The notes under the pieces were generated by a model. That model saw nothing but the letters and a program-made list of their open reading frames with translations. It made no database searches and was not told where the DNA came from. This document shows, piece after piece, positions 46,024 to 59,753 of a stretch of 64,000 nt of DNA. Source of the DNA: Dysidea avara (taxonomy: Eukaryota; Porifera; Demospongiae; Dictyoceratida; Dysideidae). Position 1 is the first letter of the stretch. The number at the start of each line of letters is the position of its first letter. The DNA lies in the NCBI RefSeq assembly GCF_963678975.1, contig NC_089280.1, positions 36,306,508 through 36,370,507 of the forward strand, written 5' to 3'. Position numbers and translations under genes: made by a program.

Positions 46024-46173
46024 TCATATTTGATTTGATTTATATATTTAACCTGCGAGCAATCGGCTACAGCCGTTCTTCCTTGCCCAGAGGGACACAT
46101 TACAATACATTGATAGTACACACAAAACTAAACAAAGCAAGGTATAACTGATACAAAGACAACCAAGGTAAAC

Positions 46174-46251
<78 letters not shown>

Positions 46252-46253
46252 AA
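46024..46253 (-). mobile_element. LINE 3' end fragment with (AC)n tract
   Basis: tttgatttgatttatata and agccgttcttccttgcccag match the 3' UTR of the LINE at 29058-30120. A (AC)n microsatellite at 46177-46253 sits where that LINE has a CA/A-rich stretch. No coding sequence remains. Confidence 0.7.
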
Positions 46254-46719
46254 ACATGCATGTAGTTACAATCATGTTAATGTTATCAAAGGAGTGAGTC
46301 ACAGTGCTGCTTAAGGACAGCGCTGTGACTCACTGACTCATATGGCATCTATAGAATGTGACATTTAAACTCTTATCGTAAAATAATTTTCATACATTCC
46401 CAGAAACTAAACATCTCGTGATCTAACTGTTTTTAATAATAATAATTTTTTTGCTCTGAAACCTAATCTCATACTGAATTTTTTCAGATCACAGACCCCT
46501 GAGGCCAGAGCTTCACCACTTTTTAGCTGAGATACAAAAACTTGCAAAATTGGTAAAGCTAAATATAGTGAACAGGAAGTTCACAGCATTTGTTTAACTG
46601 ATAGAAAAGACACTGATCTTACCTGTAGGTTAACTTAGGTGCCAGATGGTGACTATGTTTAAGAGGTGATTTTTGGTGGCAAGTTTTATCTGTGTAATCA
46701 TACAGTACGATAGTACTGT

Positions 46720-48000
46720 ATGGTAGGGAGTAGGCGTGGCCCACAAAATAACATCACCCAAAAACCAGCCTCAATTTTCCCAGACGACGATGAGGCAGTA
46801 TTGGTTAGGTAAAACTAAACCCAAACAAGCTTTCAGATCGACCTGAAACACTTTCAACAAGTTGTTACGGAATTTTAAAATTTATTTTATTCAATGGAAT
46901 TTTCTACTGACTGACTGAGTAACTGACCGATGCCTTCAGACAAGCGTAACTCGATAATAGCTAAGCCTACGGGCTTGATTTTTTCACTGTTCGACGTCGC
47001 TTCATCCCGAGAAGTGCCTTTTGGCATGTCGCAGCATGTACAATGCATTCTTCACGGACTTACCAGTGTCCTCCTTTGTGTCCATTCATCTTTGCTGCGT
47101 GTTGATTTGGCGGTAGCACGTGATGGCTTCTCTTCGAAACAGAAATCATCCGTATTTTTCCTAGTGGATATTTTTGATTGCAGCAGTGCTTTGCGAACAG
47201 TTCTTGATTTGAAATGCTGTGCAATGGGCCAGAGCCTATGGTCCGGCATTGGCCGACTTGATTTTAGTGAAAAGATCGAGATAGCAGTCATCAAAATATA
47301 CTCTAATAGAACAGTCACTGTGATACTCTAATAAAGCATTCAGTATAGAATATAGCTTACAGTCTAAGCCATTACATCTGTGTTAACTGTCTTAAAATTA
47401 CCCAGTGAGTCATCTGCATGGCACACTGCATTGAGCTAATTGATCATTCATGTCATGTCATGCAGTTACAATCTAAAACTAAACTTTCATGTTGAGAAAT
47501 TTTTGTATACATCATGAAAATAAAATTAGCTACTATCTATAATAGTCAGATATGAAACTCAATTAATTGGTAATGTAGCACAAAATTACCATTGATGTTA
47601 ACGAAAAGAAGAGACTTTGCATGTATAATAGCCTCCAGATACCATTTCAGAGCATCTATTTTCAAAAGTTTCCCTGGGGGCATGCCCCCTGACCCCTCTA
47701 ACTTAACATGCTGTGTGTACTTATAGCACATGCAGTTAAGTAACACACCAAAACAGATAATCTCTGATTTACAGATCATATTAGATCAATAAAAACTGAG
47801 TAGTGTGCATGACTATGACCTTCATTGCAGTCCATGTCTGGCCGGACCACTCAAAATCTCTGGGCTCTGGCCCTGCAATGGGTTGAACATAGCTGCCAAC
47901 GAAGCATAATGGATAGTTCACTTTTCAGACAATAAGGGGCTGGGACACGCAGCACCATTTCAGATGCGGTATGCATGGGTTCACCAATCATAATAAAATT
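46720..48000 (-). repeat. Dispersed repeat family, copy B, interrupted
   Basis: It is an inverted homologue of 9740-10580: gagtaggcgtggcccaca, ttcagacaagcgtaactcg, the KNALYMLRHAKRHFSG block near 46990-47060, and the far end ggttcaccaatcataata near 47970. It is split by the TIR element at 47227-47872. Confidence 0.75.
47227..47872. mobile_element. TIR element inside repeat copy B
   Basis: The ends GGCCAGAGCC and GGCTCTGGCC, with ggtccggc further in on both sides, are flanked by TGCAATG (47220-47226, 47874-47880). A 7-8-bp duplication suggests hAT. It carries two copies of the CTCTAATA motif (47300, 47325). Non-coding. Confidence 0.75.
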
Positions 48001-49503
48001 ATTTACAAAAAAAGTTAACAAACAAGTACACGAAAAAATTTAAGTGTTATATCCCTACTGTGCATTTCCGTATCTTGAGCAAAAACCCTTATTTGGTATA
48101 TTGTGAAAATGGTACCTCGGTATGACTAAATATAGGTATTGCCCTTAAATGGATACTGTACAACAAATATTGATTAGTAATGGATTTAGTAAGTGGCAAA
48201 GCAACAACATTTGTACTCGGCTAAAGCCACAACATCTAATTCCTTGTATTTTGCTATTAACCACTATGATATATTCGGTCTCTTCAATATTTCAGTATCA
48301 CAGTTTAGTATAGGGCCTCAGTACACAGTATTGTGGCTTTGTTAATAATACCTCGGTATGATTAAATACAGGTGCATTGCAGAGCCTTATAAGGCAGTGC
48401 TTTATATATTACAAATGATACTTCTGTTAGTGTTCTTCACAAACAAAGTGTATCATGCTAAATTCTGTAAGAAAATTTCACAGCCGTCTCTGCCATTTTC
48501 TTGATAACAAATGTGTCATGTGAGCTGGTAAAAAATGGATCATGTGATCTTACTGAAGAAGACTTGCGGTGAACATAAATCCAAACTCTGTAGACTAATG
48601 TCATAACTGGGATATTCTCAGTATACTAGTCACTGTACAAATTGATTTCTTTACTCTTCCTACTGTGTCCATCACCAAAACTACTCACCATAATAGACTG
48701 AAACTATTCATCACTGTTGATATACCATATAAGCAGAAATTTTGGCAAGCAGAATATTTGCCGTTTGCTTAATAAGTTGTATTTGGCGAGAGTTTAATTT
48801 GACAAATGTGTGTCTAATAAAGTGGAATACCACGTGATAACAAATTGTATAGCTAGCTATATGGCTTCTCCTTTACAAAGATGTACCTCATTGCCTACGT
48901 ACTGGAGAGACTCTCACATGAAAATGGAGGACGGAAATTTATTCAATTTATAGTCAGTTCAGTAGCCATCCAAAAAGGAAACAAAGTGACTGGCCTCTAT
49001 GCAAGATCTCCATTGTGTGTATCTTTGCTTCCTTCTAGCAAACTAGAGCCCTTTAACTAACACAGACGTTGTTATGATAATTGCAGGCTGAGGTTCAGTA
49101 CATTGATAGTTAAAATTTAGTGAAGACTAATACAGGTAAAGTGTTTATAGCTAACTGTCTCGCTATTTAGCCATCATTATTATATTGCTTGTCTCCTTTC
49201 ACCCAATGGAACAAAAATTGGTGCGAGTAGTACATTTATTAATATACTTGACTCGTTATTTCAGTCTCTGACTGCTCTATTAGAGTATCTCAATCTTGAA
49301 GGCTGCCAGGACTGCACACCCACGTACCCTGTTGAACTAGAGTGGAGGCACTTCCACCCTTCTGTCTAATGTACACAACCAATGTATTTACCCTAAATAT
49401 GGTCCCTTCTTCTACCATAATAGCACATTCACGTTATCTATAATCAAATACCATATTTGACCGGTTAATAGCCACTACTATAACTTTCAGCAAGCAAAAC
49501 CTT
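48001..49503. other. No gene seen
   Basis: It contains a broken relative of the 9427-9709 MITE (48042-48062), a TIR-like accatataagcagaaatttt at 48722 related to sequence at 51615-51640, and one CTCTATTAGAGTATC motif (49272). Confidence 0.5.
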
Positions 49504-50517
49504 GTGGTCACTATGTGAAGGTGGTCACTATGTAAAGGTGGTCACTATGTGAAGGTGGTCGCTATGTGAAGGTGGTCGCTATGTAAAGGTGGTCACTATG
49601 TGAAGGTGGTCGCTATGTGAAGGTGGTCGCTATGTGAAGGTGGTCGCTATGTGAAGGTGGGTACTATGTGAAGGTGGCTACTATGTGAAGGTGGTTACTA
49701 TTTGAAGGTGGTTACTATGTGAAGGTGGGTACTATTTGAAGGTGGTTACTATGTGAAGGTGGTTACTATGTGAAGGTGGCTACTATGTGAAGGTGGTTAC
49801 TATGTGAAGGTGGGTACTATGTGAAGGTGGTTACTATGTGATGGTGGTTACTATGTGAAGGTGGTTACTATGTGAAGGTGGGTACTATGTGAAGGTGGCT
49901 ACTATGTGAAGGTGGGTACTATGTGAAGGTGGTTACTATGTGAAGGTGGGTACTATGTGAAGGTGGTTACTATGTGATGGTGGTTACTATGTGAAGGTGG
50001 CTACTATGTGAAGGTGGTTACTATGTGAAGGTGGGTACTATGTGAAGGTGGCTACTATGTGAAGGTGGTTACTATGTGAAGGTGGCTACTATGTGAAGGT
50101 GGGTACTATGTGAAGGTGGTTACTATGTGATGGTGGTTACTATGTGAAGGTGGTTACTATGTGAAGGTGGGTACTATGTGAAGGTGGGTACTATGTGAAG
50201 GTGGCTACTATGTGAAGGTGGGTACTATGTGAAGGTGGTTACTATGTGATGGTGGTTACTATGTGAAGGTGGCTACTATGTGAAGGTGGGTACTATGTGA
50301 AGGTGGTTACTATGTGATGGTGGTTACTATGTGAAGGTGGTTACTATGTGAAGGTGGGTACTATGTGAAGGTGGCTACTATGTGAAGGTGGGTACTATGT
50401 GAAGGTGGTTACTATGTGAAGGTGGGTACTATGTGAAGGTGGTTACTATGTGAAGGTGGTTACTATGTGAAGGTGGCTACTATGTGAAGGTGGTTACTAT
50501 GTGAAGGTGGGTACTAT
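49504..50517. repeat. 17-bp minisatellite, about 60 units
   Basis: The unit is gtggttactatgtgaag, with variants at positions 5-7 (ggtcact, ggtcgct, gggtact, ggctact) and occasional gatgg or tttgaag. It is flanked by inverted words gaccggttaatagccac (49459) and gtggctactatccgggggcagctattaacc-like sequence (50738-50768), so the array probably grew inside a MITE. Confidence 0.97.
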
Positions 50518-52483
50518 GGGCTTTTGTGGCAGCAGCCCACGACATTTATACGGACTCACTATTGGCTGACCTTGTTTAATCATCTGTCAATCATTTTAAC
50601 GTCTCTCAAAAATGCTATTTCCTGGCTTAAAATAACTCCTTTTCCTGGTTTCTGCTTCAAATGTTTCTAGTCAACACTTGCAACAGTATGTTTAGATACA
50701 AGCCGCAGCTCTTATGACAATAATTCTAGGCTGTGGAGTGGCTACTATCCGGGGGCAGCTATTAACCAGTCAAGTAAGGTAATTAATATTTGGTGCATAC
50801 CTAATTATTGATGCAGGCATGACAGTAAACAAGTAATATAATGATGGCCGGCTATCATTATTGTATTTCTTGTTTCCCATCACCTAGTTGAGACTGAGGT
50901 GGGCAGGAAGTGATTATTTATACAGTTGACTCTTGTTATTAGTGTATCAGTGACTGCTGCTCTGTTAGAGTATCTTGATCTTGACTGCTCTATTAGAGTA
51001 TCTTGACTGCTCTGTTAGAGTATCTTGATCTTGAAAAGTGCAAAGACTGTGTCCCATGCTTCCTGTTAAACAATAGTGGAAGGACTTCAACCCCCTCAGT
51101 TACCTTCCTGTCATGTTTACACACACAAGTTACAGTCCTGCCAGCCCGTCATGTTTATATAGTTCTATGTCTCACGTGGCCAAACCACTTTTTCTCTCAT
51201 GGTGCTAAACAATTGGAAGGTGTCCAATCGATAAGTGCCGTGCAACCAGTCTGGCTACACAAGACTAATACACAGTCACCTTAACACTCGGTCATTTTGG
51301 TCTATCATGAAATAGTACAGTCTTGTGATCTATGATCAAATAATTAAAATTTGGTGCAGCCACCTAAATATTGCAGGCAGTGATGGGAAACAAGGAATGA
51401 AATGATGATGGCCTACACATGTGTATTAAGTATATATGTAGTTACTGTTGTCGTAGCTTAAGTAGTTGTAGTCTAGTAGCTAGTTAGCTTTGTTCTTGTA
51501 ATGTCCTTTTGTCTGTTTGTCATAACATACTACACTTGGTGCCATAATAAAATATGGTGAGATTTTAATTTGGCAATTTCATAAGCATCCACCAAATCGC
51601 CAATTTTAATTCCACACCAAAAATTCTGCTCATACAATATTATAGTCCCAGACCCCACCCAGTAGGGTCTGGTGACAAACACAAGAGTTTTGGGCCCTAC
51701 ACCATTTTTCCTTTCTGACTAATCAGACGCTTTAATTCAGCTGTAATGCAATTTGAACAAAGAGGGCCGACTGGAACCATGGATACAAATGCATAAACAA
51801 TATGGCGGCCAGCCCGTATTGCCCTCTTGCAGGCCGGCCTGCAACATAGTGTAAGTCACCAGACCCTACTCTGCAGTGGGTGGGGTCTGGGCACAAGACT
51901 AACATTATTACTGAGACAACAAAAAGTTGTGCCAAATAATACTCAGGAGCACCTATCATTCCCCAAATTATTCCTAGACATGATGTAATAATAACACAGC
52001 CAATTGTGTACTTTTAATCTCATTGTACTGGAAGAAAGGAATAACCTAAAGACACTCTAATAGAGCAGTCACATAACATCTTATTACTGCGTAGAGTATC
52101 TCAATCTTGAAGCTATCAGGAGCAGAGAATTTTAAAAGTTTCCCAGGACAAGCCATAACCCTTGTTGGAACTTCACTGTACTGATTGTGTCTCTACATAA
52201 ACACTTTATGATTATATATAGCTAGGTAGATGAGTAGCTAATGTACTGTAACCATCACTTTGCCTCATGTCAAATTGATCATGACTGACTATACAGTACT
52301 TTTCACTGGAATATACCACTAAAAGTACAATGATGATAACCAGGTTGGTTGTACAGTGTCAGTACAAAGCTAGTTCTTTAGCTATAAGTTTCTGATCTTC
52401 ATTTCCTTTCTGCAGTATGTCTTGATTTTCTCAGAGACATGTGAAGTAGATGTAGTCTCCTGTAAACAAATAAACTAGCCAGC
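50518..52483. other. No gene seen; repeated CTCTATTAGAGTATC motifs and MITEs
   Basis: It holds three motif copies at 50958-51025 and another at 52054, and a homologous segment pair (ttgatcttgaaaagtgcaaag at 51025, caatcttgaaggctgccagg at 49287). No supported reading frame. Confidence 0.5.
51643..51892. mobile_element. MITE with TIR CCCAGACCCCACCCAGTAGG
   Basis: The left end cccagaccccacccagtagg, then gtctggtgac, is mirrored at 51856-51892 (gtcaccagaccctactctgc, gtgggtggggtctggg). About 250 bp, non-coding. Confidence 0.75.
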
Positions 52484-54420
52484 AGTATACTATGATATAT
52501 CAAACAGTATACTATGATATATCAAACAGTATACTATGATATATCAAACAGTATACTATGATATATCAAACAGTATACTATGATATACCGAACAGTATAC
52601 TATGATATATCAAACAGTATACTATGATATATCAAACAGTATACTATGATATACCGAACAGTATACTATGATATATCAAACAGTATACTATGATATATCA
52701 AACAGTATACTATGATATACCAAACAGTATACTATGATATATCAAACAGTATACTATGATATATCAAACAGTATACTATGATATACCAAACAGTATACTA
52801 TGATATATCAAACAGTATACTATGATATACCGAACAGTATACTATGATATATCAAACAGTATACTATGATATATCAAACAGTATACTATGATATACCAAA
52901 CAGTATACTATGATATATCAAACAGTATACTATGATATATCAAACAGTATACTATGATATACCAAATAGTATACTATGATATACCAAACAGTATACTATG
53001 ATATATCAAACAGTATACTATGATATATCAAACAGTATACTATGATATATCAAACAGTATACTATGATATATCAAACAGTATACTATGATATATCAAACA
53101 GTATACTATGATATATCAAACAGTATACTATGATATATCAAACAGTATACTATGATATACCAAACAGTATACTATGATATATCAAACAGTATACTATGAT
53201 ATATCAAACAGTATACTATGATATATCAAACAGTATACTATGATATATCAAACAGTATACTATGATATATCAAACAGTATACTATGATATACCAAACAGT
53301 ATACTATGATATATCAAACAGTATACTATGATATACCAAACAGTATACTATGATATACCAAACAGTATACTATGATATATCAAACAGTATACTATGATAT
53401 ACCAAACAGTATACTATGATATATCAAACAGTATACTATGATATATCAAACAGTATACTATGATATATCAAACAGTATACTATGATATATCAAACAGTAT
53501 ACTATGATATATCAAACAGTATACTATGATATATCAAACAGTATACTATGATATATCAAACAGTATACTATGATATATCAAACAGTATACTATGATATAT
53601 CAAACAGTATACTATGATATATCAAACAGTATACTATGATATATCAAACAGTATACTATGATATATCAAACAGTATACTATGATATATCAAACAGTATAC
53701 TATGATATACCGAACAGTATACTATGATATACCAAACAGTATACTATGATATATCAAACAGTATACTATGATATACCAAACAGTATACTATGATATATCA
53801 AACAGTATACTATGATATACCAAACAGTATACTATGATATATCAAACAGTATACTATGATATATCAAACAGTATACTATGATATATCAAACAGTATACTA
53901 TGATATATCAAACAGTATACTATGATATATCAAACAGTATACTATGATATACCAAACAGTATACTATGATATATCAAACAGTATACTATGATATATCAAA
54001 CAGTATACTATGATATATCAAACAGTATACTATGATATATCAAACAGTATACTATGATATATCAAACAGTATACTATGATATATCAAACAGTATACTATG
54101 ATATACCAAACAGTATACTATGATATACCAAACAGTATACTATGATATATCAAACAGTATACTATGATATACCAAACAGTATACTATGATATATCAAACA
54201 GTATACTATGATATATCAAACAGTATACTATGATATATCAAACAGTATACTATGATATACCAAACAGTATACTATGATATATCAAACAGTATACTATGAT
54301 ATATCAAACAGTATACTATGATATATCAAACAGTATACTATGATATACCAAACAGTATACTATGATATACCAAACAGTATACTATGATATATCAAACAGT
54401 ATACTATGATATATCAAACA
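52484..54420. repeat. 22-bp satellite-like array, about 88 units
   Basis: The unit AAACAGTATACTATGATATATC is repeated with almost no length change over 1.9 kb. Variants are limited to the last bases (atatatcaaac, ataccaaac, ataccgaac). The unit contains two self-complementary cores, GTATAC and GATATATC. It ends abruptly at acatcttaagagg. Confidence 0.98.
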
Positions 54421-55882
54421 TCTTAAGAGGCAAAAGGTACTTTACGGAAGAATCTTAGTGGGTTTGGTGATGAATCACCAATTTATCAAATTTTGTTGTT
54501 ATACACTAGTACTAGTAGACAGTTGGTAGACATTGTATCACATGATACGACCTTTTGGACAGACACTAGCTGGACCAGCAATAATCAAGTGACACACCCC
54601 TTTACCAGACCAGTAATGATTAAGGGACATGACCAATTAAGGCTTATTGTACTTATAGCTATTGATCATAAAATACACTCCCAACATGTTGTGTGTTAGT
54701 ACATTTCAGATTAAAGAGTCATCATCATTATTATACTATTGACAGAACACACATACTGTATTTCCTTGATTCACAACTTGTCCCATACAAATGCCATTTA
54801 CTCACTAGGAGTAGTAACACATAAACTACAGGTGTCACATGAACACTAGTGTAGTCATTAGTTCTAACAATTACATGTTGTCAAACGTCTTTGAGGAAAA
54901 ATATTTTGTAGACTTCTTAGTGGCAGTGGTGAAGAATAAACAACTTCACGGTGATACACAGAAACAACCACAAATATGTTATCCACTCCACCCACACACC
55001 TGTTGGCTGTTGATGTCATACATTACTAGTGTCAATGTGAACACCTTCTGGTAGTGGAGGACCTGCTGATAAACATCAACAAATATTCTACACTAACAAA
55101 ACACATACAGTGTTAGAAGGTCCAGCGGAATCTGCTCTACCTGAAGATGTTACAATGGCCAGGAGTGTTTAACAATGTCCCTGTGAAGATGCTGGTTAAT
55201 AAGGCTTCTTATTTGGGGTTTAGTTGGGGCTAGCCAAGGGATTTTCCAGTAGCAAATAAACAGTAAATTAACTTCCATGAAACGTGAGGTGTTTTTGTAA
55301 GATGTTAAGAGGGGATAAATAGATGATAAAGTTATTGTTCACTATACGTAATTATTTAAAACAGAGTTACAGAGTTAAGGCTCAGCTTAAAACATAGCAG
55401 CTCAAGTAGTTTTGAATGTATAAGGTAGTTGTCACGTTTAGAATTTGGATTAGCTCATAGTGTTCATGAGAAGTATACGGTATCTTTCTACCCTCAAACC
55501 ATTTTAAAATCCACAAATTCTTATTGGTCACAGACGTAAATGCTAGAACACAGTACCAAATGGTACGTCTGGTGTTTGCATATTTGTTAACTCCTTATGT
55601 CTCAAATAGTGTATTGCAATCTGTTATAATAATATTATTGAGTGAATACAATAGAATATGACAAAAAAAAACTTTTATGGTAAACAGACACAAAATTGTT
55701 TTGTACTACAAGTAAGAAGTGTCTGACAGTTGTTATATCTGTTCATGTAAAATACACTTAGGATAGAGGTCTATTTAATATTCATTCTTATAGGGAGAGT
55801 TCTCACTACAGTCAACTTAGCTCTGACTAGGAAATTTGGGTCTCTGATAGTGTAATTTGACAAGTTAGTAACATACTGTTTA
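54421..55882. other. No gene seen
   Basis: Short frames at 54493-54699 and 54839-55054 have no recognisable motif or splice-linked partner. Confidence 0.5.
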
Positions 55883-56593
55883 GTACAAGCAAGAGTAAAT
55901 AATGGAAGAGAGAGCCATATACTGCATCAAAAATGAGCATGTCAAGTAGAGAAGCCATCCTGTAGTGCTGTCAAAGAAAGTGTTAAATGAAGTAATATAC
56001 CATTTTGACACCTCAGATCAAAGGAAATCACAGGGTTATATATTACATATTTCCCTGACCACAGGGCAATATCATGATATAGCCCTGACCACAACTGCCT
56101 TTGATGCTGAGGCAGCTACAAAGCATCAGTTCCCTTTGATTATTTATATAGAGATGCTTAAAGTTTTGCATTGTGGGTTTGAATTAAACATGTTGATTTA
56201 GTCAGGGGCATTGTTGTGAAGTAAAAAGAAATGATTGAGTCAGCATTGCATAGTTCAGTTACTAAGCATCACTAAATAATCATTTTTGTAATGTGGGGAT
56301 TGTTTTTCTACGGAGTACATTTCAACTGCACGAAAAGATGCCTCAAACATTCACAACCTATATGTCTAAGTGTTTATTTTAGCACCTTAGGTTACTTTAT
56401 TTATCCACAAAGTGGTTATTTGGTTTAAAATGGTATCACTACAACCAGTGAAACCCACAATCATTTCTTTTTTGTGCCCACAATTTAAACCCACAATCGA
56501 TTTTTGCAAACCTCTGTATAAAAGTAATGTGGTGAATGCAGGTTTGTCTTCCTTCACCTATTAGGTGAGCATGCCAGAGTGGTATATATTACT

Positions 56594-56694
56594 TATACCA
56601 TGGCCACTCTGGATTTGCCTGATATATATGCCCGCGCCTGCGGCCCTTGGGCTTGGGCATATATATCAGGCAAATCCCTTGTGGCCATGGTATA
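56594..56694. repeat. Hairpin with about 40-bp stem
   Basis: tataccatggccac.. pairs with ..gtggccatggtata, and gcctgatatatatgccc pairs with gggcatatatatcaggc. The loop is GC-rich (gcgcctgcggccct). Confidence 0.9.
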
Positions 56695-56701
56695 ACTATT
56701 A

Positions 56702-56780
56702 AATAAACACCTGCTAGCTCAGACTGTTTGAAGTGTCCAGGCATGATTAGTCAAACAGTCTGAGCTAGCAGGTGTTTATT
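56702..56780. repeat. Perfect hairpin with about 31-bp stem
   Basis: aataaacacctgctagctca followed by gactgtttg pairs exactly with its inverse at 56750-56780 around a loop of about 18 nt. Confidence 0.92.
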
Positions 56781-57400
56781 ACTTCATTTAACACTTTCTT
56801 TGACAGCACTACAGAATGGCTTCTCTACTTGACATACTCATTTTTGAGGCAGTATATGGCAGTTGGATACTCTCTCTTCCATTATTTACTCTTGGTACAA
56901 GTTATATAGTTGGTATTAATATGAGTTATACATTTAACAAATCTGCTATACTGTTTCCTTGTAAATAGTGCTATAGTCTTTTTTTCTTTCGAGTTTTTTG
57001 TAAACAAATTTTTTTGGTTTCTTATGCACTGGTGTTGCTATTACATTTTTTTGCTCCTTTTTAGGTTTTCCTGAGGTCAACGTAGAAGCTGCAAAACTTT
57101 ATTTGTGCTGCAGTTTCCTGTTGTGTCAATCTCACAATCAAGCTTGACCTCCTCTGATGTTGCCTTCCAGTATGTTGTTGATGGTGTGGAACTCTGTGAT
57201 GAACTTTTTGAGGTATCAGTTCTATCAATGCATCATGGATGACTTGTTCTGCCTTAAACACTATTTGAGTTATTTAGGATACAAGGAAGTCAACCACTAC
57301 TACAGTTAGTTTGGTTTCACAGTCATTCAGTATACACACACTTGTTTGACAGTTTTAGAGGATCCTGCCTTTACAGGCATCCTTTAAGAGTTACACCTTT

Positions 57401-57778
57401 TAGTGTTGCACCAATAATCAGATTGGTTATTAGAGAAAAACCATATATGGGCTGTGTTTTGTACATCGGTGTCAGGTCAGCAGTACAATGAAAGAAGCAG
57501 ATACAGATAATATGTATTTAGAAATACATGCTCATGTGCACCAAATGATGTTTACAAATGCATTGAGTTACAGTTACCCTGTATTACAATGTTGTTATTA
57601 TTATCAGTTGTTGTCGTAGCAATACTGCCACTATAAACAAGCTAAATTGATCATATTTAAACCTGCTACAAGATAGACATACTGTGCTATATCGGATCGG
57701 CTACGTTTATCAGTTTTAAAATATTATTCAATATCGGTTATCGGAATATTGGCAAAATCTCATATCGGTGCAACACTA
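57401..57778. mobile_element. hAT MITE with perfect 8-bp TSD
   Basis: The ends tagtgttgcaccaataatc and atatcggtgcaacacta are flanked by ACACCTTT at 57393-57400 and 57779-57786. Subterminal atcggttatcgg sequence is typical of this widespread hAT group. Non-coding, 378 bp. Confidence 0.92.
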
Positions 57779-58442
57779 ACACCTTTAGGAATACCATGAT
57801 TCTGTAAGCATTTGCTAACAAAAGCTTTTTTATCTTGAGATTTTGCTTTCTTTCCAAAGAGGTTCCCTCAAGATGTCATTAATTGTCAGTAATCATCTAT
57901 TAGAGCGATGAACAGAGTTCTGTATGTAATAATGAATCACTGTTTGATGTTGTCAGCTATACAAACACTTTCCCCATATTAGGTCAGATGATCAACTCTC
58001 TAGTGTAAACACAAGACACAGTACTAACAGTGTCACATAACTAAATCTGTTGCGAGATTATCTCTTAGCTTTGTGTATCATGAGTCACAAATACAAGTAA
58101 TTCATAATTGTTACTAACCTCTGTGTGTGTTGTATTACATGTTACCATGACAACAGAAATGATGACATCAACCTGTACATGGATAAAGTGTCGTCAGTAA
58201 TGTGCAATTGTGACTTATTTTAATGCAATACGTTATGTAAATTATTTTGTATTTCCACAAAAAAATATTTACTATAATTATGACAAGGTACTTAAGGGGT
58301 GAACACAATATTGTAAAGACTGGTAGAGTAGTTAATATTTATTGACTGATGCTTACTAGGGTATTTCAATGAATTCCACTATTGCTCAGAATTATATCAA
58401 GAGCTCACATGATTACACTATAATGACAAGCATAAGGAAAAA

Positions 58443-59696
58443 TGTGACCAGATTAGACAAAACCAGGCTTCCACACACATCCAGATTTGTGACTTCAAAG
58501 AACTATAACTCAATGTAAGAATAAGCTATCACCGTCAAAATTTGACCTGTTATTGCAGGGAGTATGGAACAACCAGAACAGTGTTATTTTTGCAATTGGA
58601 ATCACGTGCAAGCACTAACATGCCAGATTATAAAGACTCCGCAGTGGAATGAACGAAATTTATCCGCTGATATGCTCTACAACATTGCTATTATTCTTAC
58701 TTGTAACAAATCTGCAGGGTATACCACGAATTAACATGAGAGTGATCGTTAATTGGAATACACATTAAATCGTTCCATCTTTCTCAGCCAAAACTTCATC
58801 TAAGTGTTCCTAACTACACAATCGCTACAATCCCAAGACATAGTTTTGCTACACTTAACACAAGCTAGCTAGCCTACTGGTGGTCAGTGACCGAATTTAT
58901 TAGAGCATTCTTCAGTACAAAAATGGATTGTAGCAACTTAGCACAGTACTAGCTAGAAGTTGCATTCAAATCATTTGGTTGTTAGTAGTGTTGTTTTAGG
59001 TAACTAAAACTAAAAGTACTTTTAGTAAGACAAATATGTTTTAGTTAACTAAAACTACAACTCAAAGCAAATCTGTATTATAACTAAAACTAAATGTATA
59101 ACTAAAAAAACAACAGAATATTTTACCAAAACTAAATCTAAAACTAAAGCAGGTTTATTTCACTGCATGTGCTAATTAGAAACTTGTTTAATGTACTGTA
59201 AATTGGCAGTCTACCATTAGAACAGGCAATGCAAAAACATGTAGGCTAATTAAAACAATACTGAATGCTAGATTGAACGCGATATGTCCTTTGTGCTGAC
59301 TCTATTTAGTGCATGTTATCAAAATACCCAACTTCTAATCTTTTATTCCTGGGTTTTGCAATCTTAGACCGCAGTATTTTTAACAGCAAAACAACATACT
59401 TAGGTCTCGCAAAGCTAGAGCTACTCTTATACATTCAACTCACCATTCTTCAATAGGCTCCTGTAGAAACTACACTCCCAGCTAAAATATCGGACGCGAC
59501 GCGGAAATGAAACAAAAGTATAGCATTATAAAACAGATAGTATACGGCACTTATATGGCTTCACTTAGTTTTGAGTAAGGCTGGCCCATTGTGTGAAATT
59601 GTAGGTCAATAGTTTGCTGACTAGGAAAGTTACAAGTGGTTAAAGTAAAAAAAATTGGATGTGCATGGAAACCTGGTTTTGTTAAATCTGGTCACA
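58443..59696. mobile_element. TIR element of the TGTGACCGG family
   Basis: The left TIR tgtgaccagattagacaaaa and ttccacacacatccag are mirrored by ttggatgtgcatggaaacc and ttaaatctggtcaca at 59654-59696. The interior holds an actaaaactaaa-rich tract (58995-59150) beginning agtgttgttttag, probably a nested hAT MITE. Confidence 0.65.
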
Positions 59697-59753
59697 ATTA
59701 AAAGTTCAATTATAGAGTAGAGAAACAAGGGAGGTTGCTTACACCTGAAGATA

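Larger units (their letters stand above)
55883..56900. mobile_element. TIR element with about 120-bp arms and two internal hairpins
   Basis: The left arm (gtacaagcaagagtaaataa to ttaaatgaagtaata, about 55883-56000) is inverted at 56775-56900. Between them lie a unique core with a short frame (55965-56201, unrecognised) and two strong palindromes, 56594-56694 and 56702-56780. Confidence 0.8.

Noticed and set aside
52484-54420. CRISPR-like array
   Set aside because: The units are contiguous with no unique spacers, and the setting is eukaryotic. The same applies to the 17-bp array at 49504-50517.
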